Assembly: GCF_024730665.1 (NCBI RefSeq)
Contig: NZ_CP084737.1
Location: 248,001-312,000, forward strand
DNA from: Coxiella-like endosymbiont
Lineage (GTDB): Bacteria > Pseudomonadota > Gammaproteobacteria > Coxiellales > Coxiellaceae
Length of the DNA: 64,000 bases
Direction of reading: 5' to 3'
Both the position numbers and the translations under genes were made by a program. This document shows positions 51,642-63,907 of this stretch, in pieces. Numbering within the stretch: the stretch's first letter is position 1; every line of letters starts with the position of its first letter. Under the pieces are notes generated by a model that did not search any database, had not been told where the DNA came from, and saw only the letters and a list, made by a program, of their open reading frames with translations.

Positions 51642-51977
51642 ATGCAAGAAAAAGAACGTATTTATCGAATCATTTTTTCTCACGAAGAAAAGACTTACGA
51701 AATTTATGCAAAATATATCTCTGAAGAAAGTTTGATGGGGTTTATTGAAATTGAAGAATTCATATTTACTGAATCTACTTCATTAGTAGTTGACCCATCA
51801 GAAGAGAAATTAAAGGCGGAATTTCATGGAGTAAAACGAAGTTATATTCCTATTCATAGGATATTACGTATTGATGAAATGGAAAAAAAAGGAGCAGCAA
51901 AAATAAAATATCCCACGCTAAAAAAAGATAATGTGCATCATTTTCCAAGTGTCTTTAAAAAGCCAATAAAGGAGTAA
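51642..51977 (+). CDS. DUF1820 family protein
   Basis: A 111-residue cytoplasmic protein of unknown function, well conserved in gammaproteobacteria. Family marks are IYRIIFSHEEKTYEIYAK, GFIEIEEFIF, VVDPSEEKLKAEF and GVKRSYIPIHRILRIDE. I choose ATG 51642, with GAGG five bases upstream, over the GTG at 51636. The gene is intact although its flanks are eroded, which suggests that selection keeps it. Confidence 0.9.
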   Translation: MQEKERIYRIIFSHEEKTYEIYAKYISEESLMGFIEIEEFIFTESTSLVVDPSEEKLKAEFHGVKRSYIPIHRILRIDEMEKKGAAKIKYPTLKKDNVHHFPSVFKKPIKE

Positions 51978-52426
51978 ATATTTGGGTTTTACAATCATTG
52001 ATCTTGAAGAAAAGAGACTGTTTTCGGTAGAATAAGGATTACTTTGATATCCTGTTGTGGTTAGTATTATCTTGTTCAGTCGAAACAAAGTTCTTTATAA
52101 CTTCCTTAATTACCCGAATTAAAAAACAAACTATTATTGATTTATTGCTGTTGATTGATTAAGAAGGCAGACGTGTATAGCGATTTCACAACAGATTTAC
52201 TCTCCAATCATCGATTGGTGCAATTATTACTATTTAGATAAGCTATGGACATTACCAATCTGTACTCAGAAAACAAATTAAACGATTTCTTTCGATTATT
52301 CAAAAGAAGTCTTATTTGCCCTCCGAAACTATACTTTTGCAATCAGCAAAAGGAGACAATAATTATATATAATATGTTAATCGAAGGGATCACACAGAGG
52401 ACCAAGCCACAGCGAAGGACGAAACG
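51978..52426. other. No gene seen
   Basis: About 450 bp upstream of hpt without a supported feature. Confidence 0.5.
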
Positions 52427-52990
52427 ATGATGCTCTTGTCTGAACATATTCGCGAAGTATTTGAAAAAGCAACATGCTTGTATTCTAAAATAGAAGTAGA
52501 AGCAGCACTTGATAGAATGGCTACAGAAATTAGCCAAACTTTAGCATCTGGTAACCCAATTTTTTTATGTGTTGTAGTTGGTGGTATTGTGCCATTGGGA
52601 AATTTATTGCCGCGTCTAGATTTTCCTCTCGAAGTAGATTATGTACATGCAACCCGCTATAGCGGGGATATAAAAGGCAAAAATTTAGAGTGGAAAATGA
52701 AACCGAGCTGTAATATGCGAGGTCGAACCGTCGTAGTCGTTGATGATATTCTCGATGGTGGCGTGACATTAGGCGCCGTTATTCAATATTGCCAAGACCA
52801 AGGAGCGAACACTGTCTATTCAGCTGTCCTAGTAGATAAATGCCAAGCCCGCGTGCCAAATGGATATAAGCACGCTGATTTTAGTGGTCTGAAAGTTGAA
52901 AATCACTATGTATTCGGTTACGGCATGGATTACAAAGGTTATCTACGCAATGCGCCAGGAATTTATATGTTGGCATCTGAACATGAATAA
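52427..52990 (+). CDS. hpt: Hypoxanthine-guanine phosphoribosyltransferase
   Basis: A 187-residue purine-salvage enzyme that joins hypoxanthine or guanine to PRPP. The PRPP-binding motif is [17 protein letters not shown] (about 104-120), preceded by the [14 protein letters not shown] loop. The C-terminal [20 protein letters not shown] block closes the active site. AAGGA seven bases upstream supports ATG 52427. Salvage of purines from a host cell fits an intracellular life. Confidence 0.92.
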   Translation: MMLLSEHIREVFEKATCLYSKIEVEAALDRMATEISQTLASGNPIFLCVVVGGIVPLGNLLPRLDFPLEVDYVHATRYSGDIKGKNLEWKMKPSCNMRGRTVVVVDDILDGGVTLGAVIQYCQDQGANTVYSAVLVDKCQARVPNGYKHADFSGLKVENHYVFGYGMDYKGYLRNAPGIYMLASEHE

Positions 52991-53272
52991 CGACTTAATA
53001 CATAACTGAAAGGACGACGATTTTTTAATTAATATTCTATATGATGGAAAATCGATGTAATTTAGTTCATTGTTTCGCAGCGGACTGTGCTGTTAATATG
53101 AAGTATACGTAAACAGCCTTGCAGACGTAGTTTTAATAATGGAAGATCATTAAAAAACATAGCAATAGAATAAGTTGCTGTTTACTTAGAAAAATATTCC
53201 TCTACTAATTGCATTCCCTTGTATAAATTTCCGTTTTCGTTAAACTCCGACTAACAAAATCAAGAAAAAATA

Positions 53273-53566
53273 GTGGCAGAATCTATAGATGATTTGACTG
53301 TAGAATATGTAGAAGATGGTGTTAAGACCATTAAGGAGTTTGATAAAGTGATTTTGTCTAAAGGCACCTGGATTATTATCCTTTTTAAAATCCAGATATG
53401 GAATAGAACAAAACAAAAATACAATCCCGTCAGTTATGCCATCCGTCGATATCAAAAACGGGTCGGTGAATTTAGACAGCGCTCGAAGTTCAATATTTCC
53501 AGGAAGGAACAAGCATAAAAGATCGTTGAGGCATTGTCTCAATGGACGAATGAAATAGATAATTAA
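53273..53566 (+). pseudogene. Conserved unknown protein with an in-frame stop
   Basis: From GTG 53273 the frame reads MAESIDDLTVEYVEDGVK, then FDKVILSKGTWIIILFK, YNPVSYAIRRYQKRVGEF and FNISRKEQA, where TAA (53516-53518) intervenes. The same frame then continues KIVEALSQWTNEIDN to TAA 53564. The whole of 97 residues has a consistent, soluble alpha/beta composition that I believe is a conserved small gammaproteobacterial protein of unknown function. The first stop looks like a single substitution (AAA to TAA). Loss of 16 C-terminal residues may or may not kill it. Confidence 0.5.
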
Positions 53567-53797
53567 ACTGCAACAGAAATCCTATTTGGATGTGTTCATA
53601 AACTACTGTGTCCGAAAGTCTTTTTTGGTGTTGCATCCTAAAAATGTTTGATTATTTATCTAAGATATTTCCTTATAAATTTATACGTATATGTTAGCAT
53701 TTCATCCTAGATCCCGCCGGAATGATAAATGACATGATCACTTCAAGAAATTCATTAACAGGTATTTTCTGGTTCTTTTCGACTACTGAAAATACTT

Positions 53798-53956
53798 TTA
53801 ATCTTTTCGATCACCTAATGTTATAAAAGCGCGAGGATCAAGGAAACAACAACAAGCTATCTCAACTGCTAATTCGCTATCAATTTTATAATTTAAAAAG
53901 TATTCAGCAATACCTCGAATAACTTTATCAAATTTAGAGAAGCTTTTCGTAATCAT
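53798..53956 (-). pseudogene. prpD: N-terminal stump of 2-methylcitrate dehydratase
   Basis: The start ATG overlaps the prpC stop by four bases (ATGA), and the 52 residues (ITKSFSKFDKVIRGIAEYFL, then YKIDSELAVEIACCCFLD) match the PrpD N-terminus (D-x-x-I-x-x-I-A-D-Y-V-x-x-Y-x-I-x-S-x-x-A). The remaining 430 residues are gone. Confidence 0.75.
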
Positions 53957-55071
53957 CTCTCTTCAATAGCAATAAAATTCCTTGAATCAGGGCCAATATA
54001 TTCAGAAATCGGACGAATTAATTTATTGTCAGCACGTTGCTCTAATATATGGGCAGTCCATCCTGAAATGCGAGACATTGCAAATAAAGGTGTAAACATT
54101 TGAATGGGAATTTTACAAAATGCATAGGCAGAAGCGCTATAAAAATCAAGATTAGGAAATAATTTTTTTTCATTCCACATGACTTTTTCTATCCGTTCAG
54201 AGATGGAAAAAAGATAACTCTCTCTTGAATGCTGAGCTAATTTTTTCGACCATTTTTTTATGATATTGGAGCGAGGATCGAAATCTTTATAGACGCGATG
54301 TCCAAATCCCATAATCAATTCTCTCCGCGCTAACATTTCTTTAAGGCCTTGTTCTGCGTTGTCGGAGTTATAAAAACGGTGAATTAATTTGTAAGATTCT
54401 TCGTTAGCACCACCATGCAATGGGCCTCTAAGGGTACCAATAGCGCTACAGATAGCGGAATAAAAATCCGACAGGGTTGCACCCGTTACCCGAGCTGCAA
54501 ATGTGGAAGCATTGAATTCATGTTCTGCATATAAGATCATCGAAACATCAAGCATTCGTGCCTTCTGTGGATTAGGTTCTTTATCATGTAGTAATCGCAG
54601 AAAATAGGCAGCAGTACTGGGTGTCTTTAAGGTAGTATCGATGCGCTTGTCTTCTTTATGGAAAAAATACCAATAAAGAAGCATCGCAGGGAAAGTTGCG
54701 ATTAAACGGTTTGCTATCTCAATGGCGTTATGCGAATTTGTTTCAGGTTCTAAACATCCGAGGATACTACAACCGCTACGCAAAACATCCATTGGATGTG
54801 TATTAGCAGGAATTTGTTCAAGTACAATTTTTAACCGCTCCGGTAATGATCGCAAATAGACCAGAATGTGACGATAGTCATTTAATTCTTGCTGATTGGG
54901 AAGTTTACCATAGATTAATAAATAGGCAACTTCCTCAAAACATGCATTTTCAGCCAGATCTTCGATCGAATAACCGCGATAATGGAGCCCGACATCTTTT
55001 TGACCAACGGTGCAGATAGCAGACTGACCAGCCACAACACCAGTAAGTCCCACTGTTTTTTGTTTGCGCAT
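53953..55071 (-). CDS. prpC: 2-methylcitrate synthase (citrate synthase family)
   Basis: A 372-residue enzyme condensing propionyl-CoA, or acetyl-CoA, with oxaloacetate. The PrpC-type N-terminus GLTGVVAGQSAICTVG and DVGLHYRGYSIEDLAE match, followed by HPMDVLRSGCS, YAEHEFNASTFAARV, LRGPLHGGANEES (catalytic His), GFGHRVYKDFDPR (catalytic His) and the C-terminal LEQRADNKLIRPISEYIGP. Length is as in E. coli PrpC. The next gene, prpD, survives only as a stump and prpB is not seen, so the methylcitrate cycle is broken here; the enzyme may act as a citrate synthase or just detoxify propionyl-CoA. Confidence 0.9.
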   Translation of the reverse strand: MRKQKTVGLTGVVAGQSAICTVGQKDVGLHYRGYSIEDLAENACFEEVAYLLIYGKLPNQQELNDYRHILVYLRSLPERLKIVLEQIPANTHPMDVLRSGCSILGCLEPETNSHNAIEIANRLIATFPAMLLYWYFFHKEDKRIDTTLKTPSTAAYFLRLLHDKEPNPQKARMLDVSMILYAEHEFNASTFAARVTGATLSDFYSAICSAIGTLRGPLHGGANEESYKLIHRFYNSDNAEQGLKEMLARRELIMGFGHRVYKDFDPRSNIIKKWSKKLAQHSRESYLFSISERIEKVMWNEKKLFPNLDFYSASAYAFCKIPIQMFTPLFAMSRISGWTAHILEQRADNKLIRPISEYIGPDSRNFIAIEER

Positions 55072-55079
55072 TGTGACTC

Positions 55080-55511
55080 CTATAGTTTTTGTTTTTTTAG
55101 TATAGCGAGAGTTAAACGAGAAACTGAAATGAGACGATCTTTCTCGTCTATAATGTCAATGCCCCATACTTGCGTACTTCTTCCTAAATGAAAAGGCTTT
55201 GCTGTACCGATTACATAACCTGAGCGAACAGAGCGAATATGGTTGGTGTTGATATCTAAACCCACACAATAGAATTTGTTTGGATCAATACAAAAATTAC
55301 CGGCGGCACTACCAACTGTTTCAGCTAATACGCAAGAAGCGCCACCATGCATAATACCAAGAGGTTGATAAGTACGATAGTCTACAGGCATTTGTGCTCG
55401 AATATAATTAGACCCAATCTCTATAAATTCTATACCTAAATAGGTAATTATTGTGTTTTTGCTGCGTTCAGCCGCTTTTTTGGTGTCTAATGTAATTTTC
55501 CAAATACTCAT
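55080..55511 (-). CDS. Hotdog-fold thioesterase, PaaI/YdiI type
   Basis: A 143-residue acyl-CoA thioesterase. The helix motif HGGASCVLAETVGSAAG (about 55-71) contains the catalytic Glu of the YdiI/4HBT-II group, and NHIRSVRSGYVIGTAKPFHLGRSTQVW forms the central strands. Typical substrates are aromatic or medium-chain acyl-CoAs such as DHNA-CoA. It ends 8 bp before the prpC start, on the same strand, so the two are probably co-transcribed. Confidence 0.88.
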   Translation of the reverse strand: MSIWKITLDTKKAAERSKNTIITYLGIEFIEIGSNYIRAQMPVDYRTYQPLGIMHGGASCVLAETVGSAAGNFCIDPNKFYCVGLDINTNHIRSVRSGYVIGTAKPFHLGRSTQVWGIDIIDEKDRLISVSRLTLAILKKQKL

Positions 55512-55944
55512 TGAGCAATCCTAACTATAGAGATGAAAATTCAATGTATCACATTGATAGGGAATAATAAAAGTAGAGAATTAGCTAAAAGAGCATTCAT
55601 CTTCTGAACGCCTTTTATTTTAAAAACTGATGCTAATACTGATTACGAACATTCTACCGCTTGGTGCCGCTAATCAAGAAAGTTTTTTTATCAAGAAAAT
55701 TAAAAATAAGATAGTGAGTTCAAGATTATAGTTAGTTTCTCCTTAATTTCTAACTATGGAGAGAGATCTACAACTATAATCGTACAACTGAGATTCTCAC
55801 AGTATCGACAAATTTATATAATGCGATAAGAATTATCACTCACGCTTTTATTCTTTTTGATTTAACGCTTAAAGCGCTAACATACCTGTTTCCATCCAAC
55901 TAAATCCATCATAATATTTAACTCGACTTTAAAGGCTCAAAAAC
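55512..55944. other. No gene seen
   Basis: About 430 bp between the divergent thioesterase and DAHP synthase genes. It should hold both promoters, but none stands out. Confidence 0.45.
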
Positions 55945-57000
55945 ATGCAAACAACAGATAATTTGAGAATAAAAGCCGTACGCCCTCTCATCCCACCCAT
56001 TCTTTTAATCGAAGAATTACCACTCAACCATGAAGTAGCTGATTTAATTTATAATACCAGAAGCCTCGCACAAGCAATTATTCAAGGGAAAGATGATCGA
56101 TTGCTAGTAGTCGTTGGCCCGTGCTCGATTCACGATCCAAAAGCTGCTATAGACTATGCTTATCGACTGAAAGCCTGTATAGACCAATACACCGAGGAAC
56201 TATGCATCGTCATGCGCGTTTATTTTGAAAAGCCCAGAACTACTATTGGTTGGAAAGGGCTAATTAACGACCCAACTCTGGATGGTAATTTCAACATCAA
56301 TCAGGGGCTGAAGATCGCTAGACGTTTATTGTTAGCAATCAACCAAATTGGGGTTCCGACAGGCAGTGAATTTCTAGATACGATTATTCCTCAGTATATT
56401 GCGGACCTCACCTCTTGGGCGGCCATTGGTGCCCGCACCACCGAAAGTCAGATCCATCGGGAACTCGCCTCAGGTCTTTCTATGCCTATCGGATTCAAAA
56501 ACGGGACTACAGGCAATATTCAAATTGCAGTCGACGCGGTTTTAGCAGCTCGCCATCCGCACCATTTTCTTGGCGTTTCTAAGCAAGGGATCGCTGCTAT
56601 CATCTCAACCAAAGGAAATCCTAACAGTCATGTGATTCTCCGCGGTTCAACTCAATGTCCAAATTACGACTCTCAATCTATCGAAAAAACGGTCACAAAG
56701 TTAAAAGCTATTCACTTACCTCCAAGGGCAATGGTCGATTGCAGTCACGGAAACAGCAATAAAGATCATAAAAAACAGATAGAAGTAGTTGATTCACTCT
56801 GTGACCAAATACGACAAGGAAGCTTTTATTTATTTGGAGTAATGATTGAAAGCAACTTATTAGAAGGTAAACAGATATTGGAAACACACAAACCATTGAC
56901 CTATGGACAAAGCATAACTGATACATGTATTTCTTGGGAAGATACGAAAATAGTACTTAATAAGTTGGCGGAAGCGGTTATTAAAAGGCGTCAGTACTAA
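55945..57000 (+). CDS. DAHP synthase, class I (AroF/AroG/AroH type)
   Basis: A 351-residue enzyme that joins PEP and erythrose 4-phosphate to start the shikimate pathway. Conserved blocks are VVGPCSIHDPKAAIDYA (metal and PEP site, about 53-69), MRVYFEKPRTTIGWKGLINDP, GARTTESQIHRELASGLSMPIGFKNGT split over about 170-195, and MVDCSHGNSNKDHK (about 262-275). The N-terminal residues that give aromatic amino-acid feedback control are present, but which amino acid acts cannot be read. AAGG stands ten bases before the ATG. Confidence 0.93.
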   Translation: MQTTDNLRIKAVRPLIPPILLIEELPLNHEVADLIYNTRSLAQAIIQGKDDRLLVVVGPCSIHDPKAAIDYAYRLKACIDQYTEELCIVMRVYFEKPRTTIGWKGLINDPTLDGNFNINQGLKIARRLLLAINQIGVPTGSEFLDTIIPQYIADLTSWAAIGARTTESQIHRELASGLSMPIGFKNGTTGNIQIAVDAVLAARHPHHFLGVSKQGIAAIISTKGNPNSHVILRGSTQCPNYDSQSIEKTVTKLKAIHLPPRAMVDCSHGNSNKDHKKQIEVVDSLCDQIRQGSFYLFGVMIESNLLEGKQILETHKPLTYGQSITDTCISWEDTKIVLNKLAEAVIKRRQY

Positions 57001-57307
57001 AAACGGACAACAAACATATTCGCATAAAGGTTCATTTTTTGATGAGAAAAATCAATGACAGTAATGTATTTAGGTTTTTGAAGTCAGTTACATAATGAGA
57101 AAAGAAATGACATTAAACTTCATTCTGTTGCCTATCAGACAGAGAATTTTTCTTTCTCATCTTGATCCTGATTTAGAGTAGTTGGCGTTTAGGTTTCAAT
57201 TAGAAAATGACTACTTGAATTTTGATGATAAAATCTCACGCAAAAACTTTGCTTCCCCTCTGTTGTCTCAATTTAATTAAAAGGTACTATTTAAGAAAAT
57301 TTCACTA
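57001..57307. other. No gene seen
   Basis: About 300 bp between convergent genes. No clear terminator stem was found. Confidence 0.45.
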
Positions 57308-58063
57308 TTAAACAGAGGGAGAACACATTTTTCGTTGTCGCCTAGCTTCATATAAACAAATCCCACAGGCAACCGATACATTTAAACTCTCAATAATTCC
57401 CTCTAACGGAATTTTAGCCAAAAAATCACACCGCTCAATTGTCAAGCGCCGCATACCCTGTCCTTCACTACCCAATACAATAGCAATATCACCTGTCAAA
57501 TCGACCTCTTGAATGGAGAGCGCCGCTTCAGTAGCTGTCCCTACAATCCAGATACCCTCTTTCTGAAGATTTAAAAGCGTCCGGTATAAATTCGTGACAT
57601 GAATAAATGGTATCGTTTGCGCTGCACCACACGCGACCTTACGAACAATAGGAGTAATTCCCACCGCCCGGTCTTTAGGCGCTATTACCATTTGTGCACC
57701 AAATGCATCTGCGCTTCGAAGAGAAGCCCCTAAATTATGAGGATCTTTCACACCATCAAGAATTAATAACAGTGCTGGCGACTTTCGTCTTTTTAAAATA
57801 TCAGTCAACAACTCTTCATTAAAACTATCAAAATATCTGCACTCTGCAACAATACCTTGATGTTTTTTGCCTGCTAAAGCATCCAATTTATGGTGAGAAA
57901 CACAAACAATGGAGATATCTAATTTTTCTGCTTTTTCGGTTAAGGATTGCAGTCGTTGATCCTTCCGATTTACCTGAATATATAAATTCAAAACAGATTG
58001 TGGAGACACATTCAGCAGAATTCTCACTGCATGAATTCCATAAATAATTTCTGAATTACCCAC
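57308..58063 (-). CDS. rlmB: 23S rRNA (guanosine-2'-O-)-methyltransferase RlmB
   Basis: A 251-residue SPOUT-class enzyme that methylates G2251 of 23S rRNA (E. coli numbering). The N-terminal ribosome-binding domain starts IIYGIHAVRILL. The three SpoU motifs are LDGVKDPHNLGASLRSADAFG, IAIVLGSEGQGMRRL and LNVSVACGICLYEARRQR. Length matches the family (243-250). It is divergent from rlpA. Confidence 0.94.
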   Translation of the reverse strand: MGNSEIIYGIHAVRILLNVSPQSVLNLYIQVNRKDQRLQSLTEKAEKLDISIVCVSHHKLDALAGKKHQGIVAECRYFDSFNEELLTDILKRRKSPALLLILDGVKDPHNLGASLRSADAFGAQMVIAPKDRAVGITPIVRKVACGAAQTIPFIHVTNLYRTLLNLQKEGIWIVGTATEAALSIQEVDLTGDIAIVLGSEGQGMRRLTIERCDFLAKIPLEGIIESLNVSVACGICLYEARRQRKMCSPSV

Positions 58064-58165
58064 AACTACTCAACCCCTTGCACACCGATAATTACATTAA
58101 TATGAATATAATGATAAATAAAATATAGTACAAACTAAATAACAAACGGAAACGTGGATCTTATT

Positions 58166-58993
58166 ATGAGAAAAAGTTTCAAAAATCTTCATTTCTATTT
58201 TTATCATACGATCCGGCTTGTCATTGTTATTTTTCTGTCGTCCATGTTTGTGAGCTGCGCTTCTCAGATAAAAGACGGTCCGCCTAATTTTAGGGTTAAC
58301 GTGAATAAAATCCCAAACGCAAAACCAAAACTATTGTCTTTCAGCAAATACGGTAACCCCTCTTCATATATGATCCACGGGAAACGTTATTATGTATTAA
58401 AAACGGTGTGTGGCTATGAACAACAGGGCATAGCTTCGTGGTACGGCACCAAATTTCACGGTCAGCTAACTTCAATCCGTGAACCTTATAATATGCTCGC
58501 TATGACAGGTGCAAGCCCTATCTTGCCTATTCCTTGTTTTGTTCGTGTTACTAATTTGAGAAATGGCAGATCAGTTATTATTAAAATTAATGATCGAGGT
58601 CCTTTTGTCACGAATCGGATCATTGATTTATCTTACGCTGCTGCAAAAAAACTCGATTATTCGGACACTGGCACTACCCTGGTTGACGTTAAATCAATTA
58701 CTTTCTGTCACCACACATCAAACCACTCAATCATGTTAGCAGAAGTATCACCAACACGCTCTCCAAAATTATTTTTGCAACTAGGCGCATTTTATGAATT
58801 ATCTCGTGCTCAAAATTTAAAAATGCGACTTCACGATTACGTTAAAAGTCCTGTTTTAATACTGAAAGGGATTCACAATTATCTTCCACTCTATCGTGTT
58901 CAAATCGGTCCATTACAATGTATTGAATTCGATTATTTACAAAGCAAGCTAAAAAAGTTAGGCTTTGGAAAAGCAGTAACTATCGTGAATTGA
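58166..58993 (+). CDS. rlpA: RlpA-like septal lipoprotein with DPBB and SPOR domains
   Basis: A 275-residue lipoprotein from ATG 58166 (a GTG at 58154 is possible). The lipobox is MFVSC, with the lipid cysteine at about 31. The double-psi beta-barrel domain shows GIASWYGTKFHG, RVTNLRNGRSVIIKINDRGPF and RIIDLSYAAAKKL. A C-terminal SPOR domain (about 198-275, FLQLGAFYELSRAQNL) binds denuded septal glycan. RlpA is a lytic transglycosylase in Pseudomonas. The aspartate of NDRGPF is kept, but the usual TAAHKTLP block with the catalytic His reads TGASPILP, so activity is doubtful. Confidence 0.88.
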   Translation: MRKSFKNLHFYFYHTIRLVIVIFLSSMFVSCASQIKDGPPNFRVNVNKIPNAKPKLLSFSKYGNPSSYMIHGKRYYVLKTVCGYEQQGIASWYGTKFHGQLTSIREPYNMLAMTGASPILPIPCFVRVTNLRNGRSVIIKINDRGPFVTNRIIDLSYAAAKKLDYSDTGTTLVDVKSITFCHHTSNHSIMLAEVSPTRSPKLFLQLGAFYELSRAQNLKMRLHDYVKSPVLILKGIHNYLPLYRVQIGPLQCIEFDYLQSKLKKLGFGKAVTIVN

Positions 58994-59000
58994 GTGACAG

Positions 59001-59678
59001 ATGATAACTATAACAGAAGGTACTACCTGGGAGACAGTGCTTGGCAACGAAAAACAAAAATCTTATTTTCAGGATATTCTCGGTTATATTAAGAATGAAC
59101 GTAAATCAGGAAAAGTTATTTATCCGCCCCAAAGGGATATTTTTAATTCACTAAAATTCACACCTTACGAATCAGTGAAAGTAGTCATTCTAGGACAAGA
59201 TCCTTATCACGGTCCTAATCAGGCACATGGGCTTTCCTTCTCCGTACGTCCTGGTATCCCTATCCCACCATCGTTACAAAATATTTTTAAAGAATTACAC
59301 AATGATTTAGGTTTTTCTATCCCATCTCATGGTTGTTTAGAAAAGTGGGCAAAAAGAGGTGTCTTACTTCTCAATGCTACTTTGACCGTTGAAGCTGGAA
59401 AACCGCAATCACACGCCAATATTAATTGGCATCTATTTACCGACCAAGTAATCGCTATTTTAAATAATTACCCGAAGAGAATTGTATTCTTACTATGGGG
59501 TTCCTATGCTAAACAAAAAGCTGTATTAATCACTAACACACGTCACCGGATTCTTAAAGCGCCTCATCCCTCCCCTTTATCGGCTAAACGAGGCTTTTTT
59601 GGTTGCCGACATTTTTCAAAGGCAAACATATTATTACGAGAAACGGGCTACCAAGAAATTGATTGGTCATTAAATTAA
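59001..59678 (+). CDS. ung: Uracil-DNA glycosylase, family 1
   Basis: A 225-residue base-excision repair enzyme that removes uracil from DNA. The water-activating motif is GQDPYHGPNQAHGLSFSV (D67) and the minor-groove loop is HPSPLSAKRGFFGCRHF. VLLLNATLTVE and VFLLWGSYAKQK are also conserved. It starts 7 bp after rlpA and is probably transcribed with it. It is an intact DNA-repair gene next to a window where mutY is broken and mutL is missing from its usual place. Confidence 0.95.
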   Translation: MITITEGTTWETVLGNEKQKSYFQDILGYIKNERKSGKVIYPPQRDIFNSLKFTPYESVKVVILGQDPYHGPNQAHGLSFSVRPGIPIPPSLQNIFKELHNDLGFSIPSHGCLEKWAKRGVLLLNATLTVEAGKPQSHANINWHLFTDQVIAILNNYPKRIVFLLWGSYAKQKAVLITNTRHRILKAPHPSPLSAKRGFFGCRHFSKANILLRETGYQEIDWSLN

Positions 59679-60025
59679 CTCATTCCTAATTGTTCATACG
59701 AATATCATTTTTCTACAGCAGTTGAACTATTGAAGCACTTGATTCATCTTCTTGCCATATCGATCTCTCAAAACTGGTTATGCAAGCCGGAAAGAGCGAG
59801 AAAATATACACTGAAAGTAGTAAAACACTGACAAATGAGTTGTTAAACTCTTTGTTACTATGACACTCAATGAACAAATGCTTATCGTTCTAGCAATTCA
59901 AATAATCGACGGATTCCGATAAAAGTCTGTAAATAATTAGCGAATTAAGTTTATAACTTAATGTGTACCAGATAAATCGGCTGATTTGACATTTGTTAAG
60001 CGCAAAGATAGAGTTTTACGCCTAC
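59679..60025. other. No gene seen
   Basis: About 350 bp between ung and tRNA-Leu without a supported feature. Confidence 0.5.
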
Positions 60026-60110
60026 GCCGGGGTGGTGGAATTGGTAGACACGCAAGTTTCAGATACTTGTGGAGAATAACTCCATGGAGGTTCAAGTCCT
60101 CTCCTCGGCA
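60026..60110 (+). tRNA. tRNA-Leu (anticodon CAG)
   Basis: Class II tRNA with acceptor GCCGGGG/CCTCGGC, anticodon loop TTCAGAT (CAG) and a long variable arm closed by TGGAG/CTCCA. The discriminator is A, as LeuRS requires. CCA is not encoded. The def gene begins 13 bp after it. Confidence 0.93.
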
Positions 60111-60123
60111 TTCAGCATAGGGA

Positions 60124-60639
60124 ATGACAATGCTCAAAATTTTACAATACCCCAACCCACGATTAAAAACCGCCGCCGAACCAGTAAAAAAATTTAACGA
60201 TGAATTACAAAAAATTATAGACGAAATGTTTGAAACACACTACAACACAGAGAATTGTGCGGCCCTAGCAGCTACGCAACTAGACTTCAAAAACCCAAAA
60301 CACATTACTGTCATTGATTTTTCTCATCAAAAAAATGAACCTTTATGCTTAGTTAATGCAAAAATCATTCACCGCAACGGCGAATATATCGAAGAAGAAG
60401 GGTGCATGTCCGTCGGTGGAGGTATTTATAAAAAAATAAGGCGCGCAGCAAAAATTAAAGTTCGTGCACAAGATCGTCATGGCAAATCTATGGAATTTGA
60501 AGCTAACGGCTTTATGGCAAAATGTATTCAGCATGAATTAGACCATTTAGATGGTATTATTTTCCTTGATCATTTATCAATATTAAAACGACGCCGGATT
60601 GATAAATATTTGGAGAAGCTTAGAAGGAATAGTAAATAA
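60124..60639 (+). CDS. def: Peptide deformylase
   Basis: A 171-residue metalloenzyme that removes the formyl group from nascent proteins. Motif I reads [10 protein letters not shown] (48-52; the usual G-x-G-L-A-A-x-Q has Ala for Gly), motif [11 protein letters not shown] (C94 metal ligand) and motif [12 protein letters not shown] (H137 and H141 ligands, E138 catalyst). The start is either 60124 or 60130. The motif I variant and the long helical tail suggest the secondary, def-like branch, so another copy may exist elsewhere; activity residues are all present. Confidence 0.9.
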   Translation: MTMLKILQYPNPRLKTAAEPVKKFNDELQKIIDEMFETHYNTENCAALAATQLDFKNPKHITVIDFSHQKNEPLCLVNAKIIHRNGEYIEEEGCMSVGGGIYKKIRRAAKIKVRAQDRHGKSMEFEANGFMAKCIQHELDHLDGIIFLDHLSILKRRRIDKYLEKLRRNSK

Positions 60640-60643
60640 TATA

Positions 60644-63211
<2,568 letters not shown>

Positions 63212-63907
63212 TCATCCTTTAGATTGTAAATGAAATCGGCCTTTATCTAACAACAAAATTCGATCCATCTTTGCGGCAAGTTGCCGATTATGCGTAACAA
63301 CAACAAAACTGATATTGAGCAAATTATTAAGGTGCAACATTAAATTAACAACATTTTCCGCGGTATCTTGATCGAGGTTTCCAGTAGGTTCATCAGCTAA
63401 CACGCAACGCGGCTCGGTGACCAATGCTCGTGCAATAGCCACGCGTTGTTTTTCACCACCTGATAATTCCCCCACGCGGTGTTTTTGCCGATGGATCAAG
63501 CCCACCTGTTCAATGTAGAATAACGCCTTTTCTTTCACTCGTTTTAGCTTCATACCACCACGCACTAACAGTGGAATAGACACATTTTCCAACGCATTAA
63601 ACTCTTGTATCAGATGATGAAACTGATAAACGAATCCTAAGCACTGATTACGTAATAAGCCTTTTTCATGCTCATTTAAACGAGTTATATCTTTTCCAGC
63701 CACTTCAATTTTACCGGAAGTCGGCTTATCTAAACCACACAATAGTTGCAAAAACGTAGATTTTCCTGTCCCAGAGGCCCCCACAATAGCTAATCGCTCT
63801 CCTTGAAGCAACGAAAAATTCACATCGTATAAAACGGGAACTCGCAATTTTCCTTCAATATAGATCTTAGTCAATTTTTTACAGAAAATCACTGGTCCAT
63901 TATTCAT
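63212..63907 (-). CDS. lolD: Lipoprotein-releasing ABC transporter ATPase LolD
   Basis: A 231-residue ATPase that drives release of lipoproteins from the inner membrane to LolA. Walker A is GASGTGKST (about 38-46), the Q-loop region is [18 protein letters not shown] with the LolD-specific pattern, the signature is [15 protein letters not shown] and Walker B is [12 protein letters not shown]. Its start overlaps the stop of the upstream lolC/E by 8 bp. Confidence 0.94.
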   Translation of the reverse strand: MNNGPVIFCKKLTKIYIEGKLRVPVLYDVNFSLLQGERLAIVGASGTGKSTFLQLLCGLDKPTSGKIEVAGKDITRLNEHEKGLLRNQCLGFVYQFHHLIQEFNALENVSIPLLVRGGMKLKRVKEKALFYIEQVGLIHRQKHRVGELSGGEKQRVAIARALVTEPRCVLADEPTGNLDQDTAENVVNLMLHLNNLLNISFVVVTHNRQLAAKMDRILLLDKGRFHLQSKG

